Shown here in pieces: positions 24,838 through 34,427 of a stretch of DNA of 34,427 nucleotides (the stretch's first letter is position 1; every line of letters starts with the position of its first letter). Source of the DNA: Alphaproteobacteria bacterium (GTDB taxonomy: Bacteria > Pseudomonadota > Alphaproteobacteria > Sphingomonadales > Govanellaceae); NCBI GenBank assembly GCA_003695065.1, contig RFJA01000030.1, positions 1 through 34,427 of the forward strand, read 5' to 3'. The translations under genes were made by a program, and so were the position numbers. The notes beneath the pieces are model-generated. The model worked only from the letters and a program-made list of their open reading frames with translations, was not told the origin of the DNA and searched no databases.

Positions 24838-25121
24838 GCGCCGATACCGGTGCGCAATGGCTGCTCTTGAAGCGGCGCAAAACGATACCAGATATAGGGG
24901 ACCGGCCGCCGAAGCAATCGATCCGCTGTTCCGCAGTGCCGGCCCGAGCCCCAACGGGCGCCTTAGTGAGATGTGTTGAGTGAGGAGGGCTGTTTTCAAG
25001 CTATGACGGACAGCGGTGTTTGCCGAGGCTGCCACCAAGGCCGGCACACCGACTGAACACGAAACTGGTCGGCGATACGTCATCTACATAAACGATGGTT
25101 ACTGGGCAGGAGTAGTCAGCG

Positions 25122-25340
25122 ATGATGACCTCTTATGAATTCCTGAAGAACATGACGCCCGAGATGTTCGCCAATTTCGGTGGGAATGCAGTGGTTTACC
25201 TCAAACCATTCACTGGTCCCGGCGGCAGCGGGTTTGTCATTCACGCCGCAAATGGGGAAAAACTGGCAATCGTGGATAGTCTTGAGGCTGCGCTTGTCCA
25301 AGCGTACCATAATGACCTGGCGGTGACGCGCCTGCATTAG
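25122..25340 (+). CDS. DUF1150 family small protein
   Basis: 72-aa ORF: NFGGNAVVYLKPF...GFVIHAANGEKLAIVDSLEAALVQAYHNDLAVTRLH fits the DUF1150 pattern. AGGAG upstream. Confidence 0.75.
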   Translation: MMTSYEFLKNMTPEMFANFGGNAVVYLKPFTGPGGSGFVIHAANGEKLAIVDSLEAALVQAYHNDLAVTRLH

Positions 25341-25374
25341 GGGTGCCCGAGCCAGGACCCTGAAACGGCGCCGG

Positions 25375-25839
25375 TCAGGCTGCCGAAGGTGTTTCCTGCG
25401 TGGCCAGAAGCGCATGGATTGCATCTGGCCCCTCGGCCTTCCGGAGCTTGTCACAAATCGCGCGATCGCGCAGCAGGCGGGAGACTTTAGCCAACATCTT
25501 CAAATGATCGGCCCCGGCACTTTCCGGCGCCAGAAGCAAAAAGATCAGGTCAACCGGCTGTTCGTCGACCGAGTCAAAATCGATAGGCTGAACCAGCCGG
25601 GCAACAACCCCATAGAGCCGGTCCAGACCGGACAATTTTCCGTGCGGGATCGCCACACCTTGGCCGACGCCGGTTGTGCCGAGCTTTTCGCGCTCCAGGA
25701 GCACATCCAGAATCTCCCGGGAATCAAGCCCGGTAAGGTCGGCGGCCCGCGCCGAAAGCTCCTGCAGCGCCTGCTTCTTGCTCGATACCCTGAGTGCCGC
25801 GACGACGGCCTCTAGCGGGACGAGTTCCTGAAGTTCCAT
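25375..25839 (-). CDS. ptsN: PTS IIA-like nitrogen regulatory protein
   Basis: IIA active-site region GTTGVGQGVAIPHGKLSGLDRLYG. Located downstream of rpoN-hpf as in many proteobacteria. Confidence 0.93.
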   Translation of the reverse strand: MELQELVPLEAVVAALRVSSKKQALQELSARAADLTGLDSREILDVLLEREKLGTTGVGQGVAIPHGKLSGLDRLYGVVARLVQPIDFDSVDEQPVDLIFLLLAPESAGADHLKMLAKVSRLLRDRAICDKLRKAEGPDAIHALLATQETPSAA

Positions 25840-25844
25840 GGTTC

Positions 25845-26447
25845 TCAGACCGTCTTGGTCTTTACGTTTTCAGGATCGACCCAACCGATATTTCCGTCAG
25901 GTCGACGGTAAACCACATTGACCCCGCCGTGCGCGCTGTTGCGGAACATGAATGCCGGCTGCTCGGCCAGATCCATACGCATCACAGCCTCGCCCACGGT
26001 CATTTCCGGGATCGCTGTCGTTGTTTCGGCGATAATGATGGGTTCGTCACCACCCTCGCCGTGCGCCTCAAGGTCGTCGTCTTCTTGGGCGTCGCCGGCT
26101 ATCACATAGGCTGCGACACGCCATTCCTCTTCGGCCCGCTCGACCCGTTTCTTGTGATGGTCCGTCAGCCGACGCTTGTATCGGCGCAAACGTTTCTCAA
26201 GCTTGTCAGCGGCGGCGTCGAAAGCGGCGTAGATATCGTCCGCCTCTCCATGGCTCTGGAGATAGAGATCGTGCCCCGCATGTACGGTGCAATCCGCCCT
26301 GAACAGATATCTTTCCTTCGTCAGGGTAACAGTCGCTTCATGGGTGTCGTTGAAAAACTTCACCAGACCTTGACCGAGACGGTTCTCGATATGAGTGCGC
26401 AACGCATCACCCACATCAATGTTTTTTCCGGTAACCGTGATTTGCAT
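25845..26447 (-). CDS. hpf: Ribosome hibernation promoting factor (long form)
   Basis: MQITVTGKNIDVGDALRTHIENRL...HEATVTLTKERYLFRADCTVHAGHDLYLQSHGEADDIYAAFDAAADKLEKRLRRYKRRL with a C-terminal extension (long-form HPF). Confidence 0.94.
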   Translation of the reverse strand: MQITVTGKNIDVGDALRTHIENRLGQGLVKFFNDTHEATVTLTKERYLFRADCTVHAGHDLYLQSHGEADDIYAAFDAAADKLEKRLRRYKRRLTDHHKKRVERAEEEWRVAAYVIAGDAQEDDDLEAHGEGGDEPIIIAETTTAIPEMTVGEAVMRMDLAEQPAFMFRNSAHGGVNVVYRRPDGNIGWVDPENVKTKTV

Positions 26448-26662
26448 TGCGTGATTGAGAAGCCTTGTTGGATCGAGTTACAGAATAAGCGCGACTCTGG
26501 TGCGCTCCACAAAAATCCGCGGAAGAAATAGTTGTCAGCCCTGCCGCTGTCAATCTTTTATACTACCACAAACCTTCTCCCGCCAGAACGTTCATTGCGC
26601 CGCCCGTCCCGACCGTCGGTTTGCCTCCTTCGCTTGCCATCGACTCCGGGGCGTTCCCAGCG

Positions 26663-28171
26663 TCAACCCGCCAGCTTCTTTTCCCGGCGGCGCTGAACCG
26701 AGGACGGAATGCGCAGGGCTTCCCGATATTTGGCTACTGTTCGCCGGGCGATCTCGATCCCCTCTTGCTTCAGAATCTCCACCAGCTTGTCATCGGACAA
26801 AACCGCCTTGGGATCTTCAGCGTCAATCAATTCCCGAATGCGCTGCTTTACGGATTCGGCGGAGTGCGCCTCACCATCACCCGAAGCCGGGATCGCCGAC
26901 GTGAAGAAATACTTCATTTCGAAGATGCCGCGTTCGCACGCGAGATACTTGTTGGACGTTACGCGGCTGACGGTACTTTCGTGCATGTCGATGGCCTCGG
27001 CAATTGCCTTGAGGTTGAGCGGCTTCAAATGGCGCACGCCATGAAGGAAGAACCCCTCCTGCTGGCGCACCAGTTCGGTTGCCACCTTGAGAATGGTGCG
27101 GGCCCGCTGGTCGAGCGCCTTCACCAGCCAGTTGGCGTTGGCCAGACAGTCGTTCAGATAGGTCTTTTCGGCCTTTTCATGCGCCCGCCCCGCAAGTTCG
27201 GCGTGGTAGGCGGTATTCACAAGAACCTTGGGCAGGGTATCGCTGTTGACCTCCACCAGCCAAATCCCCTTGGGGCTGCGCCGCACGAATACGTCGGGCA
27301 CCACCACCTGGGCCTGCTCACCACCAAAGGCCAGGCCAGGCTTGGGGTTGAGCGTCCTGAGCTCCTCCACCATATCGGCCAGATCTTCCTCATCGACGCC
27401 GCATGCCCGCTTGAGACCGGCGAAATCCCGCTTCGCCAGCAGCTCGAGATTGTCCAGAAACACCATCATTACAGGATCAAGGCGATCGCGGTCCTTGAGC
27501 TGCAAAGCCAGACATTCCTTGAGATCCCGGGCGAACACGCCGACCGGATCGAATTCCTGCAACCGCTCCAGAACCTGTTGCACCTCCTCCTGCGTGCATC
27601 CGAGCTTCTCGGCAACAATTTCCAGTTCGTCCCGGAGATACCCCGCCTCATCGACCATATCTATGAGAAAATGGGCGATCATTTCGTCGGACGGAGAAAA
27701 CTGAGCCAGAGGAACCTGCGCTTCCAGGTGACTCTTGAGGGTCTCGGCAGCGGACACGTTCTGCTCGAAATCATAGTCGCCGCTGTAGCTGCCGCCGCTG
27801 CCAATCGGCGTACCGCCATTGAGGCTGAGGCCAGTCTGGCCTTCTCCGTCCTGAGACCGGTCGCTTTCATAAAGATTGTCGTAATCGGTATCGAGCGGGG
27901 CTTCCCGTTCCGATACCGAATCGGACCGCAGCTTGATATCGGCCGCCGACAGCGGTGTTTCCACCCTGGGGGCTTCGGGTTGCGGCTCCCCTTCCACCGG
28001 CGGTTCGGGGCCCTCGCTGAACTCAAGGAGCGGATTCTTTTCCACTTCCTGGGCGACGAAATCGTTGAGCTCGATATTGGTGTATTGCAACAGCTTGATC
28101 GCCTGTTGCAATTGCGGCGTCATCACCAGGGTTTGGGTATGCTTGAGCTCCAGTCGTGGTGACAGTGCCAT
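26663..28171 (-). CDS. rpoN: RNA polymerase sigma-54 factor
   Basis: Region I LELKHTQTLVMTPQLQQAIKLLQYTNIEL. RpoN box ARRTVAKYREALRIPSS. HESTVSRVTSNKYLACERGIFEMKYFFTSAI. Confidence 0.97.
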   Translation of the reverse strand: MALSPRLELKHTQTLVMTPQLQQAIKLLQYTNIELNDFVAQEVEKNPLLEFSEGPEPPVEGEPQPEAPRVETPLSAADIKLRSDSVSEREAPLDTDYDNLYESDRSQDGEGQTGLSLNGGTPIGSGGSYSGDYDFEQNVSAAETLKSHLEAQVPLAQFSPSDEMIAHFLIDMVDEAGYLRDELEIVAEKLGCTQEEVQQVLERLQEFDPVGVFARDLKECLALQLKDRDRLDPVMMVFLDNLELLAKRDFAGLKRACGVDEEDLADMVEELRTLNPKPGLAFGGEQAQVVVPDVFVRRSPKGIWLVEVNSDTLPKVLVNTAYHAELAGRAHEKAEKTYLNDCLANANWLVKALDQRARTILKVATELVRQQEGFFLHGVRHLKPLNLKAIAEAIDMHESTVSRVTSNKYLACERGIFEMKYFFTSAIPASGDGEAHSAESVKQRIRELIDAEDPKAVLSDDKLVEILKQEGIEIARRTVAKYREALRIPSSVQRRREKKLAG

Positions 28172-28180
28172 TGCCGATCC

Positions 28181-29026
28181 CTATAGCCTGAATCGTTCGC
28201 CAAGATAGACCCGACGCACATCAGGATTGGCAACGATTTCCTCGGGCGGCCCCTCCATGAGCACTGCCCCGTCGTGAATGATGTACGCCCGGTCCACGAT
28301 ATCGAGTGTCTCGCGCACATTGTGATCCGTGATCAGGACACCGAGCCCCCGGTGTTTGAGATGAGTGACCAGTTCGCGAATGTCATTGATCGCGATGGGG
28401 TCGATCCCGGCGAATGGCTCATCAAGCAGGATGATGCTCGGCCGCGCCGCCAGCGCCCGCGCGATCTCCACCCGGCGACGCTCGCCACCGGACAAGGCCA
28501 GCGCGGGTGCATGGCGAAGCCGGGCAATGGAAAATTCCGCGAGCAGGTCATCCAGCATGACCTGGCGCGTATCCCTGTCCTTTTCCGTCACCTCAAGCAC
28601 CGCCAATATATTATCCTCGACCGATAGCCCTCGGAAGATCGACGCTTCCTGGGGCAGATAACCAATCCCGAGCCGGGCCCGGCGAAACATGGGCAGCCGG
28701 GTTATGTCCTCGCCATCCAGCAAGATCCTGCCGGAATCTGGCGCGATCAGACCGGTAATGGTGTAAAAACTGGTGGTCTTGCCGGCACCGTTGGGCCCCA
28801 GCAGACCAACCACCTCTCCCCGCTTCACCGAAAGGCTGACGCCGCGCAGCACCGGACGCTTCTTGAAGCTCCTGGTCACATTGCGGACCAGAAGTCCGTC
28901 ACTGTCGAGCGTCGCCTCTGGGGTCGCCCCGCGCTCCGTCCCTGGCGACTCGCGCCCCGGGGGAGTGGCAACTGTTGCGTCCTTCAATACCTGCCCCTTT
29001 TCACCCGAGGTCGTTCTGTTACCCAT
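28181..29026 (-). CDS. lptB: LPS export ABC transporter ATP-binding protein
   Basis: [83 protein letters not shown]; located between lptA and rpoN. Confidence 0.96.
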   Translation of the reverse strand: MGNRTTSGEKGQVLKDATVATPPGRESPGTERGATPEATLDSDGLLVRNVTRSFKKRPVLRGVSLSVKRGEVVGLLGPNGAGKTTSFYTITGLIAPDSGRILLDGEDITRLPMFRRARLGIGYLPQEASIFRGLSVEDNILAVLEVTEKDRDTRQVMLDDLLAEFSIARLRHAPALALSGGERRRVEIARALAARPSIILLDEPFAGIDPIAINDIRELVTHLKHRGLGVLITDHNVRETLDIVDRAYIIHDGAVLMEGPPEEIVANPDVRRVYLGERFRL

Positions 29027-29111
29027 TCAACATCCAACGCCTTAAAAAATCGTATTCAATCAACGCGTCCGTCGATCTCTCCACATGGCTTGCGCCACCC
29101 GGGTCTCCACC

Positions 29112-29666
29112 CTAGCCGTCCTTACCACCGGCCGGCACGAACCGCCCCTTGACGCGCCCTTTGCCACCGGTCTCCTCGGATCCGGTATCGGCCGTCTCCA
29201 GCCGGGTCACCCCCGTTCTGAGATCCACCAGCAACCGGTCGCCTTCGACCCTGACTTCTCCGCGTTCCAAAACCACGTTACCGCCGAGCGTGATCAGCCG
29301 CTGTTCCAGATCGTATACCCCCCACTCGCTGCGCACCACTTCGCTGGGGGAGGTGAGGCGTACCGCGCCGGCCGCGTCAATACGCGCAATGGTCGGCGCG
29401 CCACCATCGGAGCCCAGGGGACGAGCGGACTCGTAGTACACCACCACACGGTCGGCGTTCAGGGTCAATTCCTCCTGAACCGCTTCCACGCCGCCTTCAA
29501 AAATGGCCTTGTTGTCCTCGGTGCGCACTTCGAGACGATCGGCCGAAATGTCTATGGCGCGCCTGAAATCATGGTCCTTGAGCGCCGAGATGTCCTCGGC
29601 GTGCGCACTGCCCGCCCACAGGACCGCGATCACGGCCGTCATGCCTATGCCGAAACGAGCGATCAC
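29112..29666 (-). CDS. lptA: LPS transport periplasmic protein LptA (OstA-like)
   Basis: Signal peptide, OstA-like repeats (IDISADRLEVRTEDNKAIFEGGVEAVQEELTLNADRVVVYYE). Between lptC and lptB. Confidence 0.9.
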   Translation of the reverse strand: MIARFGIGMTAVIAVLWAGSAHAEDISALKDHDFRRAIDISADRLEVRTEDNKAIFEGGVEAVQEELTLNADRVVVYYESARPLGSDGGAPTIARIDAAGAVRLTSPSEVVRSEWGVYDLEQRLITLGGNVVLERGEVRVEGDRLLVDLRTGVTRLETADTGSEETGGKGRVKGRFVPAGGKDG

Positions 29667-30358
29667 TCCGTTTTCTCCTCATCTTCAAAGGACCGATAGC
29701 CAGGATCAAGGCGCACCTGGACCTTGCCCTCAAGCACCACTGTACTCCCCGACACATCGGCCGAGAAGCGGTCAGCGGCGAACGACCCGAATGGCGCTGC
29801 CCCGCGAACACCGCCGTCACCCTGCATGGCCCCCCGGTCAAGGTCGAGGGTCAGCCTTTCGCCCTCGAAACTGTATCCGCCGCCGGCCCGCAGGCGAATG
29901 CCATGGTCGAGGATAAGACGTTCTTCCTCCGGCCGGTAAATCCCGCGCGCCGCGGCCGCGGTGACATCGTCGCCGCTGTCAAGCCGCAGGCTGGCCCGCA
30001 CCCCGTCAAGCCGAACCGCATTGGCATTGATCCCTTGTTGCACCGCATGATCCGCAGCGATGGCGAATCTGCGGTCCCGGGCATCGGTGCCGAGATAGCG
30101 CGGCTCGACCATGCGGATCTCGTCACCGCTCTTCTCAAGCTCGCGATACGACAACGTCACACTGGCTTCCTGACCGCTCAGAAATGGCCAGGCAATGATC
30201 AGAGCAAGCAGGGCAAGCGCGGACAGCGGCAACAGCACCTTGCTGAAACGCACACTGCGGTCCAGCCCTCGGTCATCCACCACCGGCCGATTGGCAAAAA
30301 ACTCGGCCAGTTCCCCTTCCCGGCGCGCCTGTTCCTTATTCGGCTGTTCCTGCGCCAT
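29663..30358 (-). CDS. lptC: LPS export periplasmic protein LptC
   Basis: Single N-terminal TM then an LptC-like beta-rich domain (MVEPRYLGTDARDRRFAIAADHAVQQG). Overlaps lptA by ATGA. Start at MAQEQPNKEQ. Confidence 0.87.
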   Translation of the reverse strand: MAQEQPNKEQARREGELAEFFANRPVVDDRGLDRSVRFSKVLLPLSALALLALIIAWPFLSGQEASVTLSYRELEKSGDEIRMVEPRYLGTDARDRRFAIAADHAVQQGINANAVRLDGVRASLRLDSGDDVTAAAARGIYRPEEERLILDHGIRLRAGGGYSFEGERLTLDLDRGAMQGDGGVRGAAPFGSFAADRFSADVSGSTVVLEGKVQVRLDPGYRSFEDEEKTE

Positions 30359-30521
30359 CACCCCGCACCACCTGCTTCCCGGGTTGTTCAACGTCTTCAT
30401 AGAAGCGGGCGACCCGGACCTCACGGCCGAAACCCCGCCGAGCAAGAATCATGCCGGCTTTGGCACCGTTGCGCAAGGCGTTCACGTCGCAAAGCCAGAA
30501 AATTGCGCCTGGGGAATCCGT

Positions 30522-31133
30522 TCAGTGCGCGAAGATATCCTCGTCGGGCCAGCCCGCAAGATCCAGAGTTGCGCGCGCTGGCAGAAAGTTGAAACAGGCT
30601 TCGGCGAGCGCGCGCCGGCCGGATCTCGCCAGCATCTCGTCCAGTACCGCACGCAGGCGATGGAGATAGAGCACGTCGCTCGCCGCATAGTCGAGCTGGC
30701 TGTCGGTGAGTTTCTCGGCCCCCCAGTCGGAAGACTGCTGCTGTTTCGAGATTTCCACGCCCAGAAGCTCCCGACACAGGTCCTTGAGGCCGTGCTTGTC
30801 GGTGTAGGTGCGGGTCAACCTGGAGGCAATCTTGGTGCAGTACACCGGTGCACAGCGGATTCCCAGGTAATGGTTGAGCACAGCGATATCAAAGCGGGCG
30901 AAATGAAAAATCTTGGTCCGCTTCGGATCTTCCAGCAAACGTGCCAGATTTGGGGCCTGGCGCTGACCCGGCCCGACCTGTACCAGATGGGCGTCGCCAT
31001 CGCCTGCCGACACCTGGACCAGGCAAAGCCGGTCGCGATGGGGTACGAGCCCCATGGTCTCGGTATCCACGGCAATATCACCCTCGAGCTTCAGATCATC
31101 CGGCAGATCGCCCCTGTGCAAGGTATTGGTCAT
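30522..31133 (-). CDS. Ribonuclease D-like 3'-5' exonuclease
   Basis: DEDDy exonuclease motifs: IAVDTETMGLVPHRDRLCLVQVS, FHFARFDIAVL, QLDYAASDVLYL. Confidence 0.92.
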   Translation of the reverse strand: MTNTLHRGDLPDDLKLEGDIAVDTETMGLVPHRDRLCLVQVSAGDGDAHLVQVGPGQRQAPNLARLLEDPKRTKIFHFARFDIAVLNHYLGIRCAPVYCTKIASRLTRTYTDKHGLKDLCRELLGVEISKQQQSSDWGAEKLTDSQLDYAASDVLYLHRLRAVLDEMLARSGRRALAEACFNFLPARATLDLAGWPDEDIFAH

Positions 31134-31398
31134 CCAGCCCGCGCCTCCCGTCCAAACATCAAAAGCGCCTTCATCATAGCGACCTGTCTTCGGGCTTCAA
31201 CACGCCAGCCACACGGTTTGGTAAATTTTGTTCTGACTCGGAACTTCGACGCACCGGCGCGCAAGAGCCGGGTGCCGGAACAGAGGCGAAAAAGGCTGGC
31301 GTCCGGACCCTGGTAGAAACAGTCCATGACAGATTGACGGGGACCCAGCCGAAAACCTCCCTGAAAGCCGCATTTTTCATCACGATGTCTCCGGTCCA

Positions 31399-31413
31399 TT
31401 AACCCCCCATTAA
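31399..31413. promoter_or_regulatory. CtrA-type box upstream of the small membrane protein/MCP operon
   Basis: TTAA-CCCCCCA-TTAA, an exact TTAA-N7-TTAA, about 50 bp upstream of the likely start at 31464. Confidence 0.65.
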
Positions 31414-31463
31414 ATCGTGCGGCGTCTAATGGCGACGTGCATCGTCCCGGCGGGGGAATGGAT

Positions 31464-31799
31464 ATGGCGCGACAGCTCTTCCCGACTGTATTGCTGACGA
31501 TGGTCGTGCTTGGCGGCATCATCGTGGCCACGGCTCTACCATCAGGGCGCGGAACGGTCGTTGCGGTCTTTTCTCCGCTGGTCGATGACGCGGCGCTGAT
31601 CTCGGCGGTGGTAAAGGCGGATGTTCGCCTGGTTGCGATTGGCAGCGTACCCGGCACAGTCGTGGTGTATAGCGACCGATCCGGGGTTGCGGGCCGTCTG
31701 CGTCGCGCCGGTGCCCTGTTGGTGCTGAATCCGATGAGCGCTGTCGGTTGCGGTGGATCCGCGCCGGTCTTTCGGCCTCCGTTAACCTTTCAAGGATAG
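31464..31799 (+). CDS. Small single-TM protein of unknown function, upstream of MCP
   Basis: ORF with one N-terminal hydrophobic helix (FPTVLLTMVVLGGIIVATAL). GGGGG 7 nt upstream of ATG 31464 (alternatives 31437, 31458). Stop is about 9 bp before the MCP start. Confidence 0.6.
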   Translation: MARQLFPTVLLTMVVLGGIIVATALPSGRGTVVAVFSPLVDDAALISAVVKADVRLVAIGSVPGTVVVYSDRSGVAGRLRRAGALLVLNPMSAVGCGGSAPVFRPPLTFQG

Positions 31800-31808
31800 A
31801 GGGAAATC

Positions 31809-33362
31809 ATGTCATCGCTTGATGCCTTTCGCGACACCTCCACCAAGGCGCTGGCCATCGCGCAATGGCTGCATCTTCCCGTAGTGCTGCTCCTTGGCTG
31901 GGCAATCGGCGCTGACGGCGTTCTTTTCGCCGGTCTGCTATCTGCAATCGTCGCGGGCAGCGGCTTCGCTGCGTGGATCATTGGGGGGGCGGCGCCCTTG
32001 AGCCGAAATCTTATCGCCGCGGGCTATGTCCTCCAGGCGGCGCTGCTCGTTTTCCTGTTCCACGGGCATCCGTGGCAGATCGACATGCATATGTATTTCT
32101 TTGCCGCCCTGGCCATCGGTACGGCCATGTTCGACTGGCGCAGCATTGCGATCGCTGCGGCGGTAACCGCGGTCCATCACCTGGTCCTCAATATTCTCCT
32201 GCCTGTGTGGGTATTTCCCGATGGCGCGAGTATCCTGCGCGTAGCGCTCCATGCGGTGATTGTCGTCTTCGAAGCCGGGGCATTGATCTGGCTTTCGGCC
32301 AAGCTGAATGACGCCTTTACCAACGCCGACACCGCGCGGGCAGATGCATTGAAGGAGGCGGAAAAGGCCAATACTGCGGCTCGCGAGGCGGAGGAAGCGC
32401 GCAAGGCCGCCGAGCAGGCGCTTGCGGAAAGCCGCAACGCCCGTGAGGAAAAAGAACGACTGCAGGCGGAACGGGAGGCCGAGCGCAAACGTCTTGAACA
32501 GCAAGCGCAAGAGCGGCTCGCGCGACTGGCGGAGGACTTTGAAGCAAACATTGGCAGCATCGTACGCGACATTGAAAATGCTTCCCGGGCCCTGTTGGAG
32601 GAAGGCCACAATCTTGGAACCGCCGCGTCGGACGCGCGCGATATGCTCAATGCTGCGGCGAACCTGACCGACAACATCAACAACAACTCGACGACCGTCG
32701 CCGCAGGCGCAGAGGAGATGAATTCTTCCATAGGCGAGATTGCGCGTCAGGTCGCGGGAAGCCTGGAAATCACGGAAAACGCGCTGCGCGCCGTGGCGCA
32801 AAGCAAAGACACTTTAGGCACGCTTGTGGAACGCGCCGAATCCATTACCAGCGTTGTCGACATGATCAACGAAATTGCCGAGCAGACCAACTTGCTGGCC
32901 CTCAACGCGACCATTGAGGCTGCCCGGGCGGGCGAGGCGGGCAAGGGATTTGCAGTGGTCGCGTCGGAAGTCAAGTCGCTTGCCAATCAATCGGCCAAGG
33001 CGACGCAGCAGATTTCCGACCAACTTTCGGCCATGCAAGCCATCAGCCGCGACATCGTTGACGTCGTGCAGGAAATCGCCGAAACCATTCAGCGCAGCAA
33101 TGAATATGCCAGGAACATCTCATCCGCGGTGGAAGAGCAAAGTGCAGCCACGCGTGAGATTAGCCACTCGGCCCAGGCCGCTAGCCAGGAGACGGGGGAA
33201 GCAGCGCACCGTGTCGCCGCCGTTCTCGGCCTTATGGAAAGGGTTGACGGTTCGGCTGGCATCAATAGCGGCGAGGCAGCCAAACTCTCGGAACAGGCGA
33301 GGCAGTTGTCGGAACGCTGCCACGCCTTCCTCGACGCGATCAGAAAGACCAACGCCGCCTGA
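31809..33362 (+). CDS. Methyl-accepting chemotaxis protein with multi-TM N-terminal module
   Basis: Signalling hairpin tip [47 protein letters not shown]. Several N-terminal hydrophobic helices, then a long coiled coil. Confidence 0.95.
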   Translation: MSSLDAFRDTSTKALAIAQWLHLPVVLLLGWAIGADGVLFAGLLSAIVAGSGFAAWIIGGAAPLSRNLIAAGYVLQAALLVFLFHGHPWQIDMHMYFFAALAIGTAMFDWRSIAIAAAVTAVHHLVLNILLPVWVFPDGASILRVALHAVIVVFEAGALIWLSAKLNDAFTNADTARADALKEAEKANTAAREAEEARKAAEQALAESRNAREEKERLQAEREAERKRLEQQAQERLARLAEDFEANIGSIVRDIENASRALLEEGHNLGTAASDARDMLNAAANLTDNINNNSTTVAAGAEEMNSSIGEIARQVAGSLEITENALRAVAQSKDTLGTLVERAESITSVVDMINEIAEQTNLLALNATIEAARAGEAGKGFAVVASEVKSLANQSAKATQQISDQLSAMQAISRDIVDVVQEIAETIQRSNEYARNISSAVEEQSAATREISHSAQAASQETGEAAHRVAAVLGLMERVDGSAGINSGEAAKLSEQARQLSERCHAFLDAIRKTNAA

Positions 33363-33536
33363 ACGTCGACTGTCCTTGCGGATCGCAACGGCAGGAGGAG
33401 GCCGGCAGGACATGGGAAGGCTGGCGATGGCCCGGGCGCTGCGGCGGGAGGGCCACTGTCGTAAAGCGCCGGCGCCGTACCGGCGCGCACCGGTGGTTCT
33501 GTTTCCGGGCGTTGACCCGAGCCGAAGCCATGACAC

Positions 33537-33563
33537 CAAAAAACCCCGCATTGCTGCGGGGTT
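33537..33563 (-). terminator. Intrinsic terminator downstream of tRNA-Leu
   Basis: AACCCCGCA-TTGC-TGCGGGGTT perfect 9-bp stem, followed on the minus strand by TTTT. Confidence 0.88.
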
Positions 33564-33597
33564 GGTGGATGAATGCGAACGTCTGTGATGAGGGTGA

Positions 33598-33684
33598 TGG
33601 TGCCCAGGAGAAGACTCGAACTTCCACGGCCTTGCGGCCACTAGCACCTGAAGCTAGCGCGTCTACCAATTCCGCCACCTGGGC
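33598..33684 (-). tRNA. tRNA-Leu(CAG)
   Basis: Minus strand GCCCAGGTGGCGGAATTGGTAGACGCGCTAGCTTCAGGTGCTAGTGGCCGCAAGGCCGTGGAAGTTCGAGTCTTCTCCTGGGCACCA. Acceptor GCCCAGG/CCTGGGC, anticodon loop TTCAGGT, long class II variable arm, GTTCGAGTC T-loop, encoded CCA. Confidence 0.97.
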
Positions 33685-33845
33685 CTCGGCCCTGTCGCTA
33701 CCGCGGCGCGCCCCGGTTGTCAAGCCCCATCAGCGCAGCCGGCCCGACACGGTGTTGTCGGACAAAAAATACTTAGAGATTCCGAGCGATTTCTGCTACC
33801 CCCTAGCGTGGATTTAAGGACGTGATCATCAAGGAGGATGCACGC

Positions 33846-34427
33846 ATGACGATCAAGGGCCGCCTGATCACGGTTTTCGGGGGTTCGGGCTTCATCGGGC
33901 GCAACCTGGTGCGCGACCTGGCGGCAAAGGGCGCACGGATACGGGTCGCCGTTCGCCATCCCAACGAGGCGCTTTTCCTCAAGCCCATGGGCGACGTAGG
34001 GCAAATCCAGATCATGCAGGCCAACCTGCGTCACGCACCCTCGGTGGCGGCTGCCGTGGACGGCGCCGATGCGGTCGTCAATCTGGTTGGTATTCTGTTC
34101 GAATCAGGAAAACAGAAATTCACCGATGTCCAGGCCAGAGGGGCCGCCACCGTGGCCGAGGCAGCGGCCAGAGCGGGAGCAAGCCGGCTGGTCCATATTT
34201 CCGCCATCGGCGCCGACCCGAAATCGCCATCCAAATATGCCCGCTCGAAGGCCGAGGGCGAAGAGGGGGTCAGGGCGGCCTTCCCCGAATCGACCATTCT
34301 GCGCCCCAGCATCGTGTTTGGTCCCGATGACGACTTCTTCAACCGTTTTGCGTCACTCGCCCGGATATCGCCGGTCTTGCCACTGATCGGCGGTGAAACC
34401 CGGTTCCAGCCTGTGTATGTGGGAGAC
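33846..34427 (+). CDS. NAD(P)-binding SDR-family protein, complex I NDUFA9-like (truncated by window end)
   Basis: Open to the window edge. Translation MTIKGRLITVFGGSGFIGRNLVRDLAAKGARIRVAVRHPNEALFLKPMGDVGQIQIMQANLRHAPSVAAAVDGADAVVNLVGILFESG. Confidence 0.88.
   Translation, partial: MTIKGRLITVFGGSGFIGRNLVRDLAAKGARIRVAVRHPNEALFLKPMGDVGQIQIMQANLRHAPSVAAAVDGADAVVNLVGILFESGKQKFTDVQARGAATVAEAAARAGASRLVHISAIGADPKSPSKYARSKAEGEEGVRAAFPESTILRPSIVFGPDDDFFNRFASLARISPVLPLIGGETRFQPVYVGD

Noticed and set aside
24838-25121. Possible sRNA or small ORF in the noncoding gap before the DUF1150 gene
   Set aside because: No convincing promoter, terminator or coding signature could be read; would need RNA-seq.
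25794-26531. 245-aa plus-strand ORF antisense to hpf
   Set aside because: Shadow of the clear long-form HPF gene.
26621-28162. 513-aa plus-strand ORF antisense to rpoN
   Set aside because: Shadow ORF on the strand opposite a clearly recognisable rpoN. Long antisense ORFs are common in GC-rich genes, and its translation matches no family I know.
30195-31316. 373-aa plus-strand ORF across lptC and the RNase D-like gene
   Set aside because: Antisense to two recognisable genes; low-complexity composition typical of shadow frames.
33466-33486. GCGCCGG-CGCCGTA-CCGGCGC hairpin after the MCP gene as a terminator
   Set aside because: No clear T-tract on the plus strand, and similar GC-rich pairings occur by chance in this composition.

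Overview
This looks like an ordinary GC-rich alphaproteobacterial chromosome segment, probably Rhodospirillales-like (inferred from gene content and order). I saw no phage, transposase, CRISPR array or recognisable defence island. From left to right it contains: a TonB-dependent receptor (-) with an intrinsic terminator; a duplicated-CDGSH/bicupin fusion protein (-) divergent from a TetR regulator (+); a MarR regulator (+); a second TonB-dependent receptor (+); a LuxR-type regulator with no luxI in the window (+); a DUF1329-like protein (-); modABC (+); a VPxPA/PEP-CTERM secreted protein (-); an FMN-dependent 2-hydroxyacid dehydrogenase and a PDH-E1/transketolase-like enzyme (-), divergent from an Lrp/AsnC regulator and a PabB-PabC fusion (+); a Sel1/SPOR protein (-); a ParA-like ATPase, RHH-like protein and TPR/SPOR lipoprotein operon (+); a DUF1150 protein (+); the conserved rnd-lptC-lptA-lptB-rpoN-hpf-ptsN cluster (-); a small membrane protein and MCP operon (+); tRNA-Leu(CAG) (-); and a truncated NDUFA9-like NAD(P)-binding protein (+). 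The leads most worth a second look are: (1) two perfect CtrA-type boxes (TTAA-N7-TTAA), one upstream of the orphan ParA/RHH/TPR-SPOR operon and one upstream of the chemoreceptor operon; (2) a perfect sigma-54 promoter (TGGCAC-N5-TTGC) upstream of the PEP-CTERM gene; (3) the CDGSH-CDGSH-cupin-cupin fusion with a perfect inverted repeat at the adjacent TetR gene; (4) a chemoreceptor with a histidine-rich multi-TM input module and a co-transcribed small membrane protein; (5) an E1-like enzyme with no E2/E3 beside it, in an apparent operon with a 2-hydroxyacid dehydrogenase. All family calls come from reading the sequence; no database search was run.
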